Notes: generated from the letters alone by a model not told the origin. A DNA stretch of 64,000 nucleotides from CAWJMD01 sp963845675 (GCA_963845675.1 CAWJSX010000005.1:372001-436000), one strand, 5' to 3'; numbered from the stretch's first letter, positions 7,600-18,091 are shown. Numbers and translations: made by a program.

Positions 7600-8786
7600 G
7601 CGGTTCCCTCGTGGTCGACCTGGTCCTGGTCGCGACCCTCCTCGCGTACCTGGCGTCAGGGGTGCGCCGCGGCCTCCTGCTGGGTGGCGCGACCATCGTG
7701 GGACTGCTCCTCGGGGGTGCAGTCGGCATCGCCGTGATGCCCCGGCTGGCGGCGGGGCTCGAGGACGGCCTCCTGCGTGCGGGCGTGGTGCTGCTCGGTG
7801 TGCTGGTGCTCGCCGTCGTCGGCCAGACGCTCGGTGCCGTGGTGGGCGCCCGGTTCCGCGCCGCCGTGACGCACCCTCCGGCGGTCGTGGTCGACCGGGG
7901 CCTCGGCGGCCTGGCGGCCCTGGTGGCTGCGGTCGTGGTGGTCAGCGTGCTCCTCGGCGCCCTCCGAGGCACCCCGAGCCCCACGCTGTCCCGCGCGATC
8001 GGCGGGTCGACCGTGGCCCAGGCCGTCGACCGGATCGTCCCCGACGCGGTCAACGGCCTGGCCGGGGGCCTGGCCCGGACGATGGCCTCCGGCTTCCCCC
8101 GCGTGTTCGACGGGATCGGGCCGGAGGTCATCGTGCCCGTGGAGCCGCCGACCGCCGACGAGGTCGGTCAGGCCGCGGCGACGGCGGCGCCGAGCACCGT
8201 CAAGATCCTCGGCACCGCGCGGGCGTGCGACCGCACGCAGGAGGGGTCGGGCTTCGTCGTCACCGCCGAGCGCGTGGTGACCAACGCCCACGTCGTCGCC
8301 GGGGTGCCGGCCCCGACCGTCCAGGTGCTCGGGGAGGGCGAGGCCCTGCCCGCCACGGTCGTCGTGTTCGACCCGGACCGCGACCTGGCCGTCCTGGCGG
8401 TGCCGGGCCTGGACGCCCCGCCGCTCGTGCAGGGCACCGAGCTCGAGGGCGGCGACCCGGCGATGGTCGTCGGCTTCCCGCAGGGCGGTCCCTTCACGCC
8501 GTCCCCCGCCCGTGTCCGCCAGGTGCTGGACGCCCGCGGGCAGGACATCTACGGCCAGGCCGGTGTCACGCGCGAGGTGTACTCGCTCTTCGCGCAGGTC
8601 CGTCCGGGCAACTCGGGCGGCCCGGTGGTCGACGCGGCAGGCGCCCTCGTCGGCGTGGTGTTCGCGACGTCGCTCGACGACCCTGATACCGGTTACGCCC
8701 TCACCCTCGACGAGGCGCAGCCCGTCCTCGACGCTGCGGCCGGCTCGACCGCGGCGGTGGACGTCGGCCCCTGCTCGGGACGCTGA
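7596..8786 (+). CDS. marP: MarP-family membrane-anchored trypsin-like serine protease
   Basis: A 396-aa protein. Residues 1-120 hold four hydrophobic helices of the CvpA/colicin V production type, and the rest is a chymotrypsin-fold periplasmic protease. The triad is visible: His in TNAHVVAG (about 231), Asp in DRDLAVLAV (about 261) and Ser in RPGNSGGPVV (about 339). Two cysteines (about 211 and near the C-terminus, GPCSG) may form the redox-sensitive disulfide known for M. tuberculosis MarP, which supports acid and oxidative stress survival. The GTG at 7596 overlaps the Nudix stop by 4 bases. The role in this host is inferred from family and synteny. Confidence 0.92.
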   Translation: MSGSLVVDLVLVATLLAYLASGVRRGLLLGGATIVGLLLGGAVGIAVMPRLAAGLEDGLLRAGVVLLGVLVLAVVGQTLGAVVGARFRAAVTHPPAVVVDRGLGGLAALVAAVVVVSVLLGALRGTPSPTLSRAIGGSTVAQAVDRIVPDAVNGLAGGLARTMASGFPRVFDGIGPEVIVPVEPPTADEVGQAAATAAPSTVKILGTARACDRTQEGSGFVVTAERVVTNAHVVAGVPAPTVQVLGEGEALPATVVVFDPDRDLAVLAVPGLDAPPLVQGTELEGGDPAMVVGFPQGGPFTPSPARVRQVLDARGQDIYGQAGVTREVYSLFAQVRPGNSGGPVVDAAGALVGVVFATSLDDPDTGYALTLDEAQPVLDAAAGSTAAVDVGPCSGR

Positions 8787-8801
8787 GCGCCACCCCCGAC
8801 C

Positions 8802-8865
8802 CGCAGATCGTGGCCTTTCTGCGGTGCGAGACCCCCTGCGCGCCGCAGGAAGTGGACGATCTGCG
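8802..8865. terminator. Imperfect two-armed hairpin between convergent genes
   Basis: CGCAGATCGT at 8802-8811 pairs with its complement at 8856-8865, and CTGCGG at 8819-8824 pairs with 8843-8848; the segment between them contains a second small stem. Flanking C-run and G-run (8793-8797 and 8867-8872) extend the pairing. It fills the 90-base gap between marP and the convergent hydrolase gene, so it is probably a bidirectional terminator; it could also be a REP-like repeat. Confidence 0.5.
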
Positions 8866-8876
8866 ATGGGGGGAGG

Positions 8877-9788
8877 TCAGGTGGGCAGGGCGTCCAGCCA
8901 CTCGCGCAGCAGGGCGGTGGTCTGCTCAGGAGCCTCCTCGGCGAGGAAGTGACCGGCGCCCTCGACGAGGTGCCAGGTGTAGTCGCCCCGGACCCAGCGC
9001 GACGAGCCGCGCGCGTGCGAGGCGGGGACCTGGCCGTCGAGCTCGCCGTGCAGCTGCAGCACGGGCACCTTCACGGTGCGGCGCATCGCCTCGGTGAAGC
9101 GGCGTCCGTCGGTGCGGACGCGTGAGCGCACGGCCCACCGGTAGTACTCCAGGCTGGAGTGGGCGACGGACGGGATCTCGATCGCCTCCTGATAGCGGCG
9201 AGCCTCCTCCTCCGAGGGCCAGCCGGGTCCGGACCAGCGGTCCAGCAGGTCCCGCACCAGCGTGCCGCCCAGCAGGGAGCGCTCCGGCCGGACCGGGGTC
9301 TGGAACGCCAGCAGGTGGCGCAGCGTGTGGAGCTGATTCGGCGGGGTCGTGAAGGTACGCAGAGGGTGCGCGGTGCCGAGGATGCCGATCGCGCGGGTGG
9401 TCCGCGGGACGAGCGTCGGCATCGCCCAGGCCACCCACGCGCCCCAGCCTTGCCCGACGACGACGGCGTCGGAGGCACCCAGGCTGCGGATCACCCCGGC
9501 CACGTCGGCGGTGAGCGTGAAGGTGTCGTACCCGCGAGGTGGTTTGTCACTCGCCCCGTAGCCGCGAAGGTCCATCGCCACGACCCGGTACCCGGCCTCG
9601 GCCAGCGCCGGAAGCTGGTGCCGCCAGGCCCACCAGAACTGGGGGAACCCGTGCAGCAGCACCACCAGGGGTGCCTTCTCTCCCGCCTCGGGCAGGCACT
9701 CGGCCAGGTGGAAGCGGTTGCCGTTGGCGGGGACCAGGCGGTGCTGCCAGGGGCCGTCGATCAGGACGGCGGACGCGTCAGTGCCCAA
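8877..9788 (-). CDS. Epoxide-hydrolase-like alpha/beta hydrolase (EphE position) with Gly at the nucleophile site
   Basis: A 303-aa alpha/beta hydrolase. It keeps the oxyanion HGFP motif (about 46), the lid tyrosines (EYYRWAVR), the charge-relay Asp in HGELDGQVP (about 250) and the His in EGAGHFLAEE (about 280). Epoxide hydrolases have GHDWGG at the elbow with Asp as nucleophile; here the same place reads GQGWGAW (about 112-118), so Gly replaces Asp. Classical hydrolase chemistry is therefore doubtful. In Mycobacterium ephE (Rv3670) is also convergent with marP, which supports orthology. An enzyme with another mechanism or a non-catalytic protein are both open. Confidence 0.82.
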   Translation of the reverse strand: MGTDASAVLIDGPWQHRLVPANGNRFHLAECLPEAGEKAPLVVLLHGFPQFWWAWRHQLPALAEAGYRVVAMDLRGYGASDKPPRGYDTFTLTADVAGVIRSLGASDAVVVGQGWGAWVAWAMPTLVPRTTRAIGILGTAHPLRTFTTPPNQLHTLRHLLAFQTPVRPERSLLGGTLVRDLLDRWSGPGWPSEEEARRYQEAIEIPSVAHSSLEYYRWAVRSRVRTDGRRFTEAMRRTVKVPVLQLHGELDGQVPASHARGSSRWVRGDYTWHLVEGAGHFLAEEAPEQTTALLREWLDALPT

Positions 9789-9794
9789 GCTCGG

Positions 9795-10217
9795 TCAGTT
9801 CCCGGCCCCCGGGCCGTCACCCTTCAGGGCGGCGATGGAGTCCTTCGTCGTGTCGATGGTGCGCTGGGGCGCTGCCATCTTGCTCAGCCGCGACCTGCCG
9901 ACCAGGGCCAGCGCGGCGGCGATCAGCAGGAGCAGGACCGTGACGATGAGGAACGCCGCCCAGGCCGGCAGCCCGGTCTCGGTCAGGGCGTAGGCCACCG
10001 TGATGAGCAGGGTGATGATCGCGAGGAGCCCCAGGAAGCCGGCCACACCGAACATCGCACCGCCGACGGCAGCGCGCTGTGCGTCGGCCTTGAGCTCAGC
10101 CTTGGCCAGCGCGATCTCTGCGCGTACGAGCCCCGAGACCTCGTTGCTGGCCTCGGCGACGAGCTGGCCGATGGTGCGCTCGGGCTGGGCAGCAACCGTC
10201 GGCTTCTGCAGGTCCAC
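9795..10217 (-). CDS. Phage-holin-family (Rv3669-like) small membrane protein
   Basis: A 140-aa protein. A helical N-terminal half (TIGQLVAEASNEVSGLVRAE followed by IALAKAELK) is followed by two transmembrane segments at about residues 55-78 and 85-108. This layout is that of the actinobacterial phage-holin superfamily proteins; they are conserved chromosomal proteins of unknown function, not lysis genes. The start is the GTG at 10217, preceded by GAGGAGG; the longer in-frame ATG lacks a site. It ends 6 bases before the start of the EphE-like gene, so they are probably cotranscribed. Confidence 0.75.
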   Translation of the reverse strand: MDLQKPTVAAQPERTIGQLVAEASNEVSGLVRAEIALAKAELKADAQRAAVGGAMFGVAGFLGLLAIITLLITVAYALTETGLPAWAAFLIVTVLLLLIAAALALVGRSRLSKMAAPQRTIDTTKDSIAALKGDGPGAGN

Positions 10218-10361
10218 GGGTCCTCCTCGGCGTGCTGGGCGGGCCGCCGTCGCAGGGCGACGACGCCAGGCCTGGTCCGGTGGGACCGGCCTGTCGGCAC
10301 CGACTCTAGAGGGGACGGCCGGGACGCGCGCCATCGTCCACCCCGTGCCGGTCCCCCTGCC

Positions 10362-11714
10362 TCACCGTGCCGTCGACCCCGAGACGGCGACCTCCTCGTG
10401 CTCGTAGCAGTCCGGGACGCCGTCGTGGTCGTCATCGCGCTCCTCCTCCTCGCGCATCGCGCGGTAGACGCGGTTGCGCAGGCGGAGGACCAGGACGGCG
10501 AGCGCGGCGGCCAGCAGCGAGCCGGCGAGGACGGCGATCTTCACGTGGTCGTCACGGTCGCTGCCCGACCCGAAGGCCAGCTCGCCGATCAGCAGGGACA
10601 CCGTGAAACCGATCCCGCCGAGCAGCGACAGGCCCAGGACGTCGACCCACCCGAGGTTGTCGTCCAGCTCCGCCTTGGTGAAGCGGGCCGTCACCCAGGC
10701 GCCGCCGAAGACGCCGGCGCACTTGCCGACGACAAGCGCCACGACGATCGCGAGGAACACCGGGTCGGCGACGGCCTCGCCCAGCCCGCCGCCGGTCACG
10801 GTGACGCCGGCGGCGAACAGCGCGAAGATCGGGACGGCGACGGCCGCCGACACCGGCCGCACGAGGTGCTCGAGACGCTCTCCGACCGACTCCTCCTCGC
10901 GCTCGCCGTCCACGACGCGGTGCCGGACGGGCAGCACGAGCGCGAGGGCGACGCCTGCCACGGTCGCGTGCACCCCGGACTCGTGGACGAGGAGCCAGGC
11001 GACGGCGGCCAGCGGGATGAGGAACCACCACCACCGGCGTGCGAGCCGTGAGACGACGGCGAAGGCGGCGAGCGGCACCAGGGCGGCGGCGAGGGGCAGC
11101 AGGGTCACGTCGTCGCTGTAGAAGAAGGCGATGATGCCGATCGCGATCACGTCGTCGACGACGGCGAGCGTCAGCAGGAAGGCCCGCAGCGCCGTCGGCA
11201 GGTGCGTGCCCACGACGGCGAGAACCGCCAGGGCGAAGGCGATGTCGGTCGCCGCGGGGATCGCCCAGCCCGTGGCCGCCTCGGCGTCGTTCAGCGTCAG
11301 GAGCAGGTAGAGGCCGGCGGGGATGACCACGCCTGCCACGGCCGCCACGATGGGGATCGCCGCCCGCCGGGGGTCGCGCAGGTCCCCGACGACGAGCTCG
11401 CGCTTGAGCTCGATGCCGGCGACGAAGAAGAAGATGGCGAGCAACCCGTCCGCGGCCCACTGACCGACCGTCAGGCCCAGGTGCAGCGACACGGGGCCAA
11501 CGGTGAGCTCGTCGGGACCCAGCACGCCGTCGCGGAGCGTCGTGTACGACTCGGCGAGGCCGGTGTTGGACCAGATCAGGGCGATGGTGGCGGCGGCCAG
11601 CAGCAGGAGCCCGCCGACGGTCTCGGCCCGCAGCGCGTCGAGGACGACGCGGGTCTCCTCCCACGTCGAGCGTGCGAGCAGGCGGGGTCTGAGTGAAGAG
11701 GGCGTGCTGAGCAT
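10362..11714 (-). CDS. nhaA: NhaA-type Na+/H+ antiporter
   Basis: A 450-aa protein with about twelve membrane spans. NhaA marks are the paired aspartates of the ion site in LTLAVVDDVIAIG (about 186-187), ATDIAFA (about 156), GIELKRELVVGDLRDPRRA near residue 100, and the later-half lysine in VGKCAGVFGG. It exchanges cytoplasmic Na+ for external H+. The ATG at 11714 has AGGAG seven bases upstream. The last about 35 residues are unusual: an acidic tail with DDDHDGVPDCYE, which reads like a calcium-binding DxDxDGxxD loop. The C-rich flank makes a strong terminator unlikely, and the gene sits alone on its strand. Confidence 0.93.
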   Translation of the reverse strand: MLSTPSSLRPRLLARSTWEETRVVLDALRAETVGGLLLLAAATIALIWSNTGLAESYTTLRDGVLGPDELTVGPVSLHLGLTVGQWAADGLLAIFFFVAGIELKRELVVGDLRDPRRAAIPIVAAVAGVVIPAGLYLLLTLNDAEAATGWAIPAATDIAFALAVLAVVGTHLPTALRAFLLTLAVVDDVIAIGIIAFFYSDDVTLLPLAAALVPLAAFAVVSRLARRWWWFLIPLAAVAWLLVHESGVHATVAGVALALVLPVRHRVVDGEREEESVGERLEHLVRPVSAAVAVPIFALFAAGVTVTGGGLGEAVADPVFLAIVVALVVGKCAGVFGGAWVTARFTKAELDDNLGWVDVLGLSLLGGIGFTVSLLIGELAFGSGSDRDDHVKIAVLAGSLLAAALAVLVLRLRNRVYRAMREEEERDDDHDGVPDCYEHEEVAVSGSTAR

Positions 11715-11845
11715 GAGGTCTCCTGGTCGGGGGTACGGCGAACGTCGTCGCCGACCAGGCTTCCCGGCACTCCGCGGCCCAGACTACCTGCGCGCGGGCC
11801 CTGCGGCCCGCCGGTCCAGGCGCCGGCGGCCGGAGTGGAGCCGGC

Positions 11846-13138
11846 TCAGCTGTAGTAGCGCAGCACCACGTAGGGGATCGAGAGCAGCACCGTGACGGTG
11901 GTCACGATGAGCCCGTACTTGGTGAAGGTCCAGAAGCTGATCGGAACGCCGTTGCGTGCGGCGATGCCGGTCACCACGACGTTGGCGCTGGCTCCGACGG
12001 CCGTGGCGTTGCCGCCCAGGTCGGCGCCCAGTGCGAGGGCCCACCAGAGCGAGCTCGCGCCCGGCGCACCGTCCGCCGACTGGATCAGGCCGCCGACCAG
12101 CGGCGACATGGTCGTCACGTAGGGGATGTTGTCGACGATCCCGGAGATGACGGCGGACCCGAGGACGAGGCCCACCGCGGCGCCGAGGTACTGGTCACCG
12201 ACCGCCTCGGTCGCGACCCGGCCGAGCTCCTCGATGACACCCACCTCGACGAGCGCCCCGACCATGATGAAGAGGCCGGCGAAGAAGACCAGGGTCTCCC
12301 ACTCGACGTCCGCGAGGTACTTGCGGCTGTCGAGTTGCGAGAGGACGACGGCGAGGCCCGCGCCGAGCAGCGCGACGACCGCCGGCTCCACGTGCAGCGC
12401 CGAGTGCAGGACGAAGCCGATCATCGTCAGCGTCAGCACGACCAGGGTGCGGCGCAGCAGCTTGACGTCCGAGATCACCTCGCGCTCCTCGAGGGCCATC
12501 ACCCGCGCCGCGCGCTCCGGGTCGTAGCGCATGGAGCGACCCCACAGCAGCCAGCAGAGACCGACGAAGACCACCATGAGGATCACGACGATCGGGCCCA
12601 TGTTGACGATGAAGTCGTTGAAGGTCAGGCCGGACCGGCTGGCGATGATGATGTTGGGAGGGTCGCCGATCAGCGTCGCGGCACCGCCGATGTTGGACGA
12701 CATCGCCTCGGCGAGCAGGTACGGGATCGGGTTGACGCCCATCCGCTCGCAGACGAGCAGCGTCACCGGCGCGACGAGGAGCACCGTCGTCACGTTGTCG
12801 AGCAGCGCGGACGCCACGGCGGTGATGAGGACGAGGACGACCATCATGCGGAACGGACGTGCCTTCGCGCGCTTGGCCGACCAGATCGCCAGGTACTCGA
12901 AGACGCCGGTCTGCCGGAGCACGCCGACGATGATCATCATGCCGAGCAGCAGGAAGATGACGTTCCAGTCGATCCCGCTCTCCTCCGAGAAGAACGCGGC
13001 CTCGGAGTCGGTGGCCCCGGTGGCGATCATCAGCGCCGCCCCGGTGAGGGCGGCGGCCACCCGTGGGATCCGCTCGGTGGCGATCAGGAGGTAGACGACG
13101 GAGAAGATCGCGATGGCCGCGATCGCCTGCGCGCTCAC
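11846..13138 (-). CDS. ArsB/NhaD-superfamily (ion transporter, SLC13-like) membrane carrier
   Basis: A 430-aa protein with ten to twelve hydrophobic segments and two similar halves, each with a helical hairpin motif: LLDNVTTVLLVAP in the first half and GIVDNIPYVTTMSPL in the second, with NIGGAATLIGDPPN and DLGGNATAVGASAN as the paired re-entrant loops. This is the ArsB/NhaD (IT) fold. Members move arsenite, Na+/H+ or dicarboxylates. No arsR or arsC lies nearby and nhaA is adjacent, so Na+ or an anion is more likely than arsenite. The GTG start overlaps the upstream CBS gene by 4 bases, suggesting CBS-dependent regulation of the carrier. Confidence 0.85.
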   Translation of the reverse strand: MSAQAIAAIAIFSVVYLLIATERIPRVAAALTGAALMIATGATDSEAAFFSEESGIDWNVIFLLLGMMIIVGVLRQTGVFEYLAIWSAKRAKARPFRMMVVLVLITAVASALLDNVTTVLLVAPVTLLVCERMGVNPIPYLLAEAMSSNIGGAATLIGDPPNIIIASRSGLTFNDFIVNMGPIVVILMVVFVGLCWLLWGRSMRYDPERAARVMALEEREVISDVKLLRRTLVVLTLTMIGFVLHSALHVEPAVVALLGAGLAVVLSQLDSRKYLADVEWETLVFFAGLFIMVGALVEVGVIEELGRVATEAVGDQYLGAAVGLVLGSAVISGIVDNIPYVTTMSPLVGGLIQSADGAPGASSLWWALALGADLGGNATAVGASANVVVTGIAARNGVPISFWTFTKYGLIVTTVTVLLSIPYVVLRYYS

Positions 13139-13659
13139 GTGTTGTCGACCGTGGGCAGGTGCTCGGTGGCCAGGCGGGCGGACACGGCGTCCCCGCCACG
13201 ACCGGCGGCGGCGGCGATCGCCGCCATCGCGCGGCTGAACGTCACCGCGCCGAAGTACTGACCCGCCTTGTCGCGCACGACGACCAGCGGCGAGTGCGCC
13301 TCGATCATCACGGTCGCGATCTCGACCAGGGTGTCCTGCGGCAGCACCGACGGCACGTCGTGGCGGTGCACGTCGTCGTCCTCAAGCAGCTGCGCCACGG
13401 TGTAGCGCGCCAGCTTGGCGCAGAGCTCCTCCGCGCCCGCCTCGTCGTAGGCGTGCGCCAGCGACGGGTCCTCCCGGACGTACCGGGGCACCACGAGCTT
13501 GAGCACCTGGCTGCCCGGCACCACCGCGACGGGCGTGCCGTTGTCGTCCGCGACGATCAGCCCCCCGAGGCGGTACCGGGCGATCAGCTCGGCGGCCTCC
13601 AGAGCGCCCGTTGAGGCGGTGACGGTGGGTATCTGCTCGACCAGGTCTGCTGCGCGCAT
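13135..13659 (-). CDS. Two-CBS-domain protein paired with the carrier
   Basis: A 174-aa soluble protein with a tandem CBS pair: first repeat about residues 1-60 (IPTVTASTGALEAAELIARY, then GGLIVADDNGTPVAVV), second about residues 93-150 (VPSVLPQDTLVEIATVMIE, then SPLVVVRDKAGQYFGAVT). Between them lies a charged helical linker containing two histidines. CBS pairs bind adenine nucleotides and gate transporters or enzymes. It ends within the start codon of the ArsB/NhaD-type gene, so translational coupling implies a functional pair. The ATG at 13659 follows a leaderless -10 box. Confidence 0.88.
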   Translation of the reverse strand: MRAADLVEQIPTVTASTGALEAAELIARYRLGGLIVADDNGTPVAVVPGSQVLKLVVPRYVREDPSLAHAYDEAGAEELCAKLARYTVAQLLEDDDVHRHDVPSVLPQDTLVEIATVMIEAHSPLVVVRDKAGQYFGAVTFSRAMAAIAAAAGRGGDAVSARLATEHLPTVDNT

Positions 13660-13665
13660 GGCAAC

Positions 13666-13671
13666 ACGCTA
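13666..13671 (-). promoter_or_regulatory. Leaderless-type -10 box TAGCGT for the CBS-carrier operon
   Basis: Read on the minus strand, TAGCGT is followed by six bases and the ATG of the CBS gene. No ribosome site is present. It should drive both the CBS protein and the carrier. Confidence 0.6.
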
Positions 13672-13688
13672 GCGACCTCGTCCACTGT

Positions 13689-15677
<1,989 letters not shown>

Positions 15678-15732
15678 CGGTGTCCTTCCGGCTCGGGGGC
15701 GGCGCACGTCGTGGCCACCGCGTGCACGTCCG

Positions 15733-15738
15733 ACCCTA
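15733..15738 (-). promoter_or_regulatory. -10 box TAGGGT for acs
   Basis: This TAGGGT on the minus strand lies 55 bases upstream of the acs ATG. Unlike the neighbours, the transcript would carry a leader of about 50 bases with a ribosome site. Confidence 0.45.
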
Positions 15739-15855
15739 GCCAGGCTCGGCCGGGGTGGGCAGGGGTCGCGCGGGGTCGGGACCGTTCCCGGTCCCGGCGG
15801 GCGGGGCCGGCGGGTCGTGTGACCCGCCGGCCCACGTCCGGTGGGCTTCAGCCGA

Positions 15856-17523
15856 TCAGTGCATCACGGCCTTCTCGGCGCCGGCCCCGGTCAGGGAGCG
15901 GACGTCCATCTCCGCGGCCATCGCGTCGTGGTCGGCCTCCGGCCTGCCGGTGACCGTCCCGATGTAGCCGAGCAGGAAGGCCAGCGGGATCGACACCAGC
16001 CCCGGGTTGTCGAGGGGGAACCAGTGGAAGTCGACCGCCGCGTTCTTGACCATCGACAGGCTCGCGCCCGTCACGGGGTCCACCTTGCCGCTGACAACCG
16101 GCGAGAAGATGATCAGCACGACGCAGCTGGCGAGGCCGCCGTACATGCTCCAGAGCGCGCCACGCGTGTTGAACCGCTTCCAGAACAGCGAGTACACGAT
16201 CGTCGGCAGGTTGGCGCTCGCCGCCACGGCGAACGCCAGGGCCACGAGGAACGCGATGTTCTGCCCGATCGCGAACATGCCGCCGAGGATCGCCAGGACG
16301 CCGATCACCACGACGGTGCGACGAGCGACCTTGACCTCGCCGTCCGGGTTGATCTCCCCGTGCTTGATCACGTTGGCGTAGATGTCGTGGGCGAACGACG
16401 TCGCGGCCGTGATCGTCAAGCCGGCGACGACCGCGAGGATCGTGGCGAACGCCACCGCCGAGATGACGCCCAGCAGGATCGTGCCGCCCAGCTCGAAAGC
16501 GAGAAGCGGTGCGGCGGAATTGACTCCACCCGGTGCGCCCTTGATCGCGGTCGGCCCCACCAGCGCCCCGGCGCCGTAGCCCAGCACGAGGCTGAACAGG
16601 TAGAAGAGTCCGATCAGCCAGATCGCCCACACGACGCTGCGTCGGGCCTCCTTGGCTGAGGGCACGGTGTAGAAGCGCATCAGCACGTGCGGCAGGCCTG
16701 CCGTCCCGAGGACGAGTGCCAGCGAGAGGGAGATGAAGTCGATCTTCTTCAGGTCCGTCGCGCCGTACTGCTTGCCCGGGTCGAGCAGCCCGCCTGCGTT
16801 CTCGACGCCCTCGGAGGCGGCCTTCTCGACGGAGGCGCCCAGGAGCTCGGACAGGTTCAGCCCGTACTTCGCCAGCACCCAGAGGGTCATCACGCCGGCA
16901 CCGAAGATCAGCAGGACCGCCTTGACGATCTGCACCCACGTGGTGCCCTTCATGCCGCCGACGAGCACGTAGACGATCATGAGGATGCCGACCACGGCGA
17001 CCACGAGGTACTGGCCGAGCTGGCCCTCGATCCCCAGCAGCAGGGCGACCAGGCCGCCTGCGCCCGCCATCTGGGCGAGCAGGTAGAAGAAGCAGACGGC
17101 CAGCGTCGCCATGGCGGCTGCCATGCGGATGGGCCGCTGCCTGAGCCGGAAGCTCAGCACGTCGGCCATCGTGAACTTGCCCGTGTTGCGCAGCAGCTCG
17201 GCCACCAGCAGCAGGGCGACGAGCCACGCGACGAGGAACCCGATGGAGTAGAGGAAGCCGTCGTAGCCGTTGACCGCGATCGCGCCGGCGATGCCGAGGA
17301 AGCTTGCGGCGGACAGGTAGTCGCCGGCGATGGCGGTGCCGTTCTGTGGCCCGGTGAAGGAGCGGCCACCCGCGTAGAAGTCGGCCGCGGTCGAGTTGTT
17401 GCGGGAGGCGCGGATGACGATCGCGAGCGTCACCACGACGAACGCGCCGAAGATGGCGATGTTGAGCACCGGGCTGCCGATGTCGGTTCCGGTGGCGGCG
17501 GCTGTCAGCACGGACGTGGTCAT
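15856..17523 (-). CDS. actP: ActP-type cation:acetate symporter (solute:sodium symporter family)
   Basis: A 555-aa protein with about thirteen membrane spans. ActP-like marks are NNSTAADFYAGGRSFTGPQ, AIAGDYLSAASFLGIAGAIA, the GGMKGTTWVQIVKA loop, GTAGLPHVLMRFYTVPSAKE and the later FATILAVVAGLTITAATSF region. It likely imports acetate, and perhaps other short carboxylates, with Na+ or H+. The ATG at 17523 overlaps the upstream DUF485 stop by 4 bases. acs follows downstream after a gap of about 180 bases with its own promoter, so uptake and activation are neighbours but separately transcribed. The C-terminal tail is about 40 residues and cytoplasmic. Confidence 0.92.
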   Translation of the reverse strand: MTTSVLTAAATGTDIGSPVLNIAIFGAFVVVTLAIVIRASRNNSTAADFYAGGRSFTGPQNGTAIAGDYLSAASFLGIAGAIAVNGYDGFLYSIGFLVAWLVALLLVAELLRNTGKFTMADVLSFRLRQRPIRMAAAMATLAVCFFYLLAQMAGAGGLVALLLGIEGQLGQYLVVAVVGILMIVYVLVGGMKGTTWVQIVKAVLLIFGAGVMTLWVLAKYGLNLSELLGASVEKAASEGVENAGGLLDPGKQYGATDLKKIDFISLSLALVLGTAGLPHVLMRFYTVPSAKEARRSVVWAIWLIGLFYLFSLVLGYGAGALVGPTAIKGAPGGVNSAAPLLAFELGGTILLGVISAVAFATILAVVAGLTITAATSFAHDIYANVIKHGEINPDGEVKVARRTVVVIGVLAILGGMFAIGQNIAFLVALAFAVAASANLPTIVYSLFWKRFNTRGALWSMYGGLASCVVLIIFSPVVSGKVDPVTGASLSMVKNAAVDFHWFPLDNPGLVSIPLAFLLGYIGTVTGRPEADHDAMAAEMDVRSLTGAGAEKAVMH

Positions 17524-17888
17524 CGCAGCGCTCCCTCGATCGAGTGCCGCAGGTGCTCCGCAGCCGGGTCGAACTTCTTGTCCGCCCAGCGTCGGTAGAT
17601 CATCGTGATCGCGAACGTCGAGACGAACTGCCCGAGACCGAGCAGGAGACCGATGTTGATGTTGCCGAAGACCTTCGTGCCCATGAAGGCCGGCGCGAAC
17701 GCCGCGAGCAGCACGTAGAGGAAGTACCAGACGAGGAAGAGCGCCGTCATCGGGAAGATGAAGGACTTGAAACGCCGCTTGAGGTCGAGGAACTCGGGGG
17801 AGACCGCCACCTCGGCCGGTGTGAGTCCACCGCCGTTGGTCTCGCTGGTCCCCGCCCGACCGGGTGGGTCGTTCGAGATGCTGGACAC
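17520..17888 (-). CDS. DUF485 membrane protein (YjcH-like partner of ActP)
   Basis: A 122-aa protein with two membrane helices at about residues 47-70 and 83-105, preceded by FLDLKRRFKSFIFPMTALFL and followed by ITMIYRRWADKKFDPAAEHL, which are DUF485 marks. E. coli yjcH sits the same way before actP; the protein is thought to assist the symporter, but its role is not proven. The GTG at 17888 has AGGAGG seven bases upstream. The stop overlaps the actP start by 4 bases. An inverted repeat lies in the leader 23-51 bases upstream. Confidence 0.9.
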   Translation of the reverse strand: MSSISNDPPGRAGTSETNGGGLTPAEVAVSPEFLDLKRRFKSFIFPMTALFLVWYFLYVLLAAFAPAFMGTKVFGNINIGLLLGLGQFVSTFAITMIYRRWADKKFDPAAEHLRHSIEGALR

Positions 17889-17910
17889 GGGCAGCCTCCT
17901 GGCTGGTCGA

Positions 17911-17939
17911 GTGCACCCGGCGGCGCTGCCGGGGTGCAC
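17911..17939 (-). repeat. Inverted repeat in the leader of the DUF485-actP operon
   Basis: GTGCACCCGGC at 17911-17921 and GCCGGGGTGCAC at 17928-17939 form a stem with a six-base loop and one bulged base. The outer GTGCAC of each arm is itself palindromic. It lies just upstream of the ribosome site, so it could be an operator or a leader hairpin. Confidence 0.5.
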
Positions 17940-18091
17940 GCACTGTGGCGTCGTCGCCGGGCAGCGGCCAAGGGGCGGGCGCGAGCACGTCGCCGGACGG
18001 GGCGTCCGGTTCGCCCTGCGGGGAGGTGCCGCGCGACGAGCGGTCGGTCCCGTGCGGTGAACGGTCGGAGACCGGCTGCGGCCGAGGGCGC

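Noticed and set aside
9795..10217. Prophage holin
   Set aside because: No phage genes are present; the gene sits in a conserved chromosomal order and this family is non-phage in Actinobacteria.
11846..13138. Arsenite efflux pump call (arsB)
   Set aside because: No arsR, arsC or arsA is nearby, and the CBS partner and nhaA neighbour fit an ion or anion carrier better.
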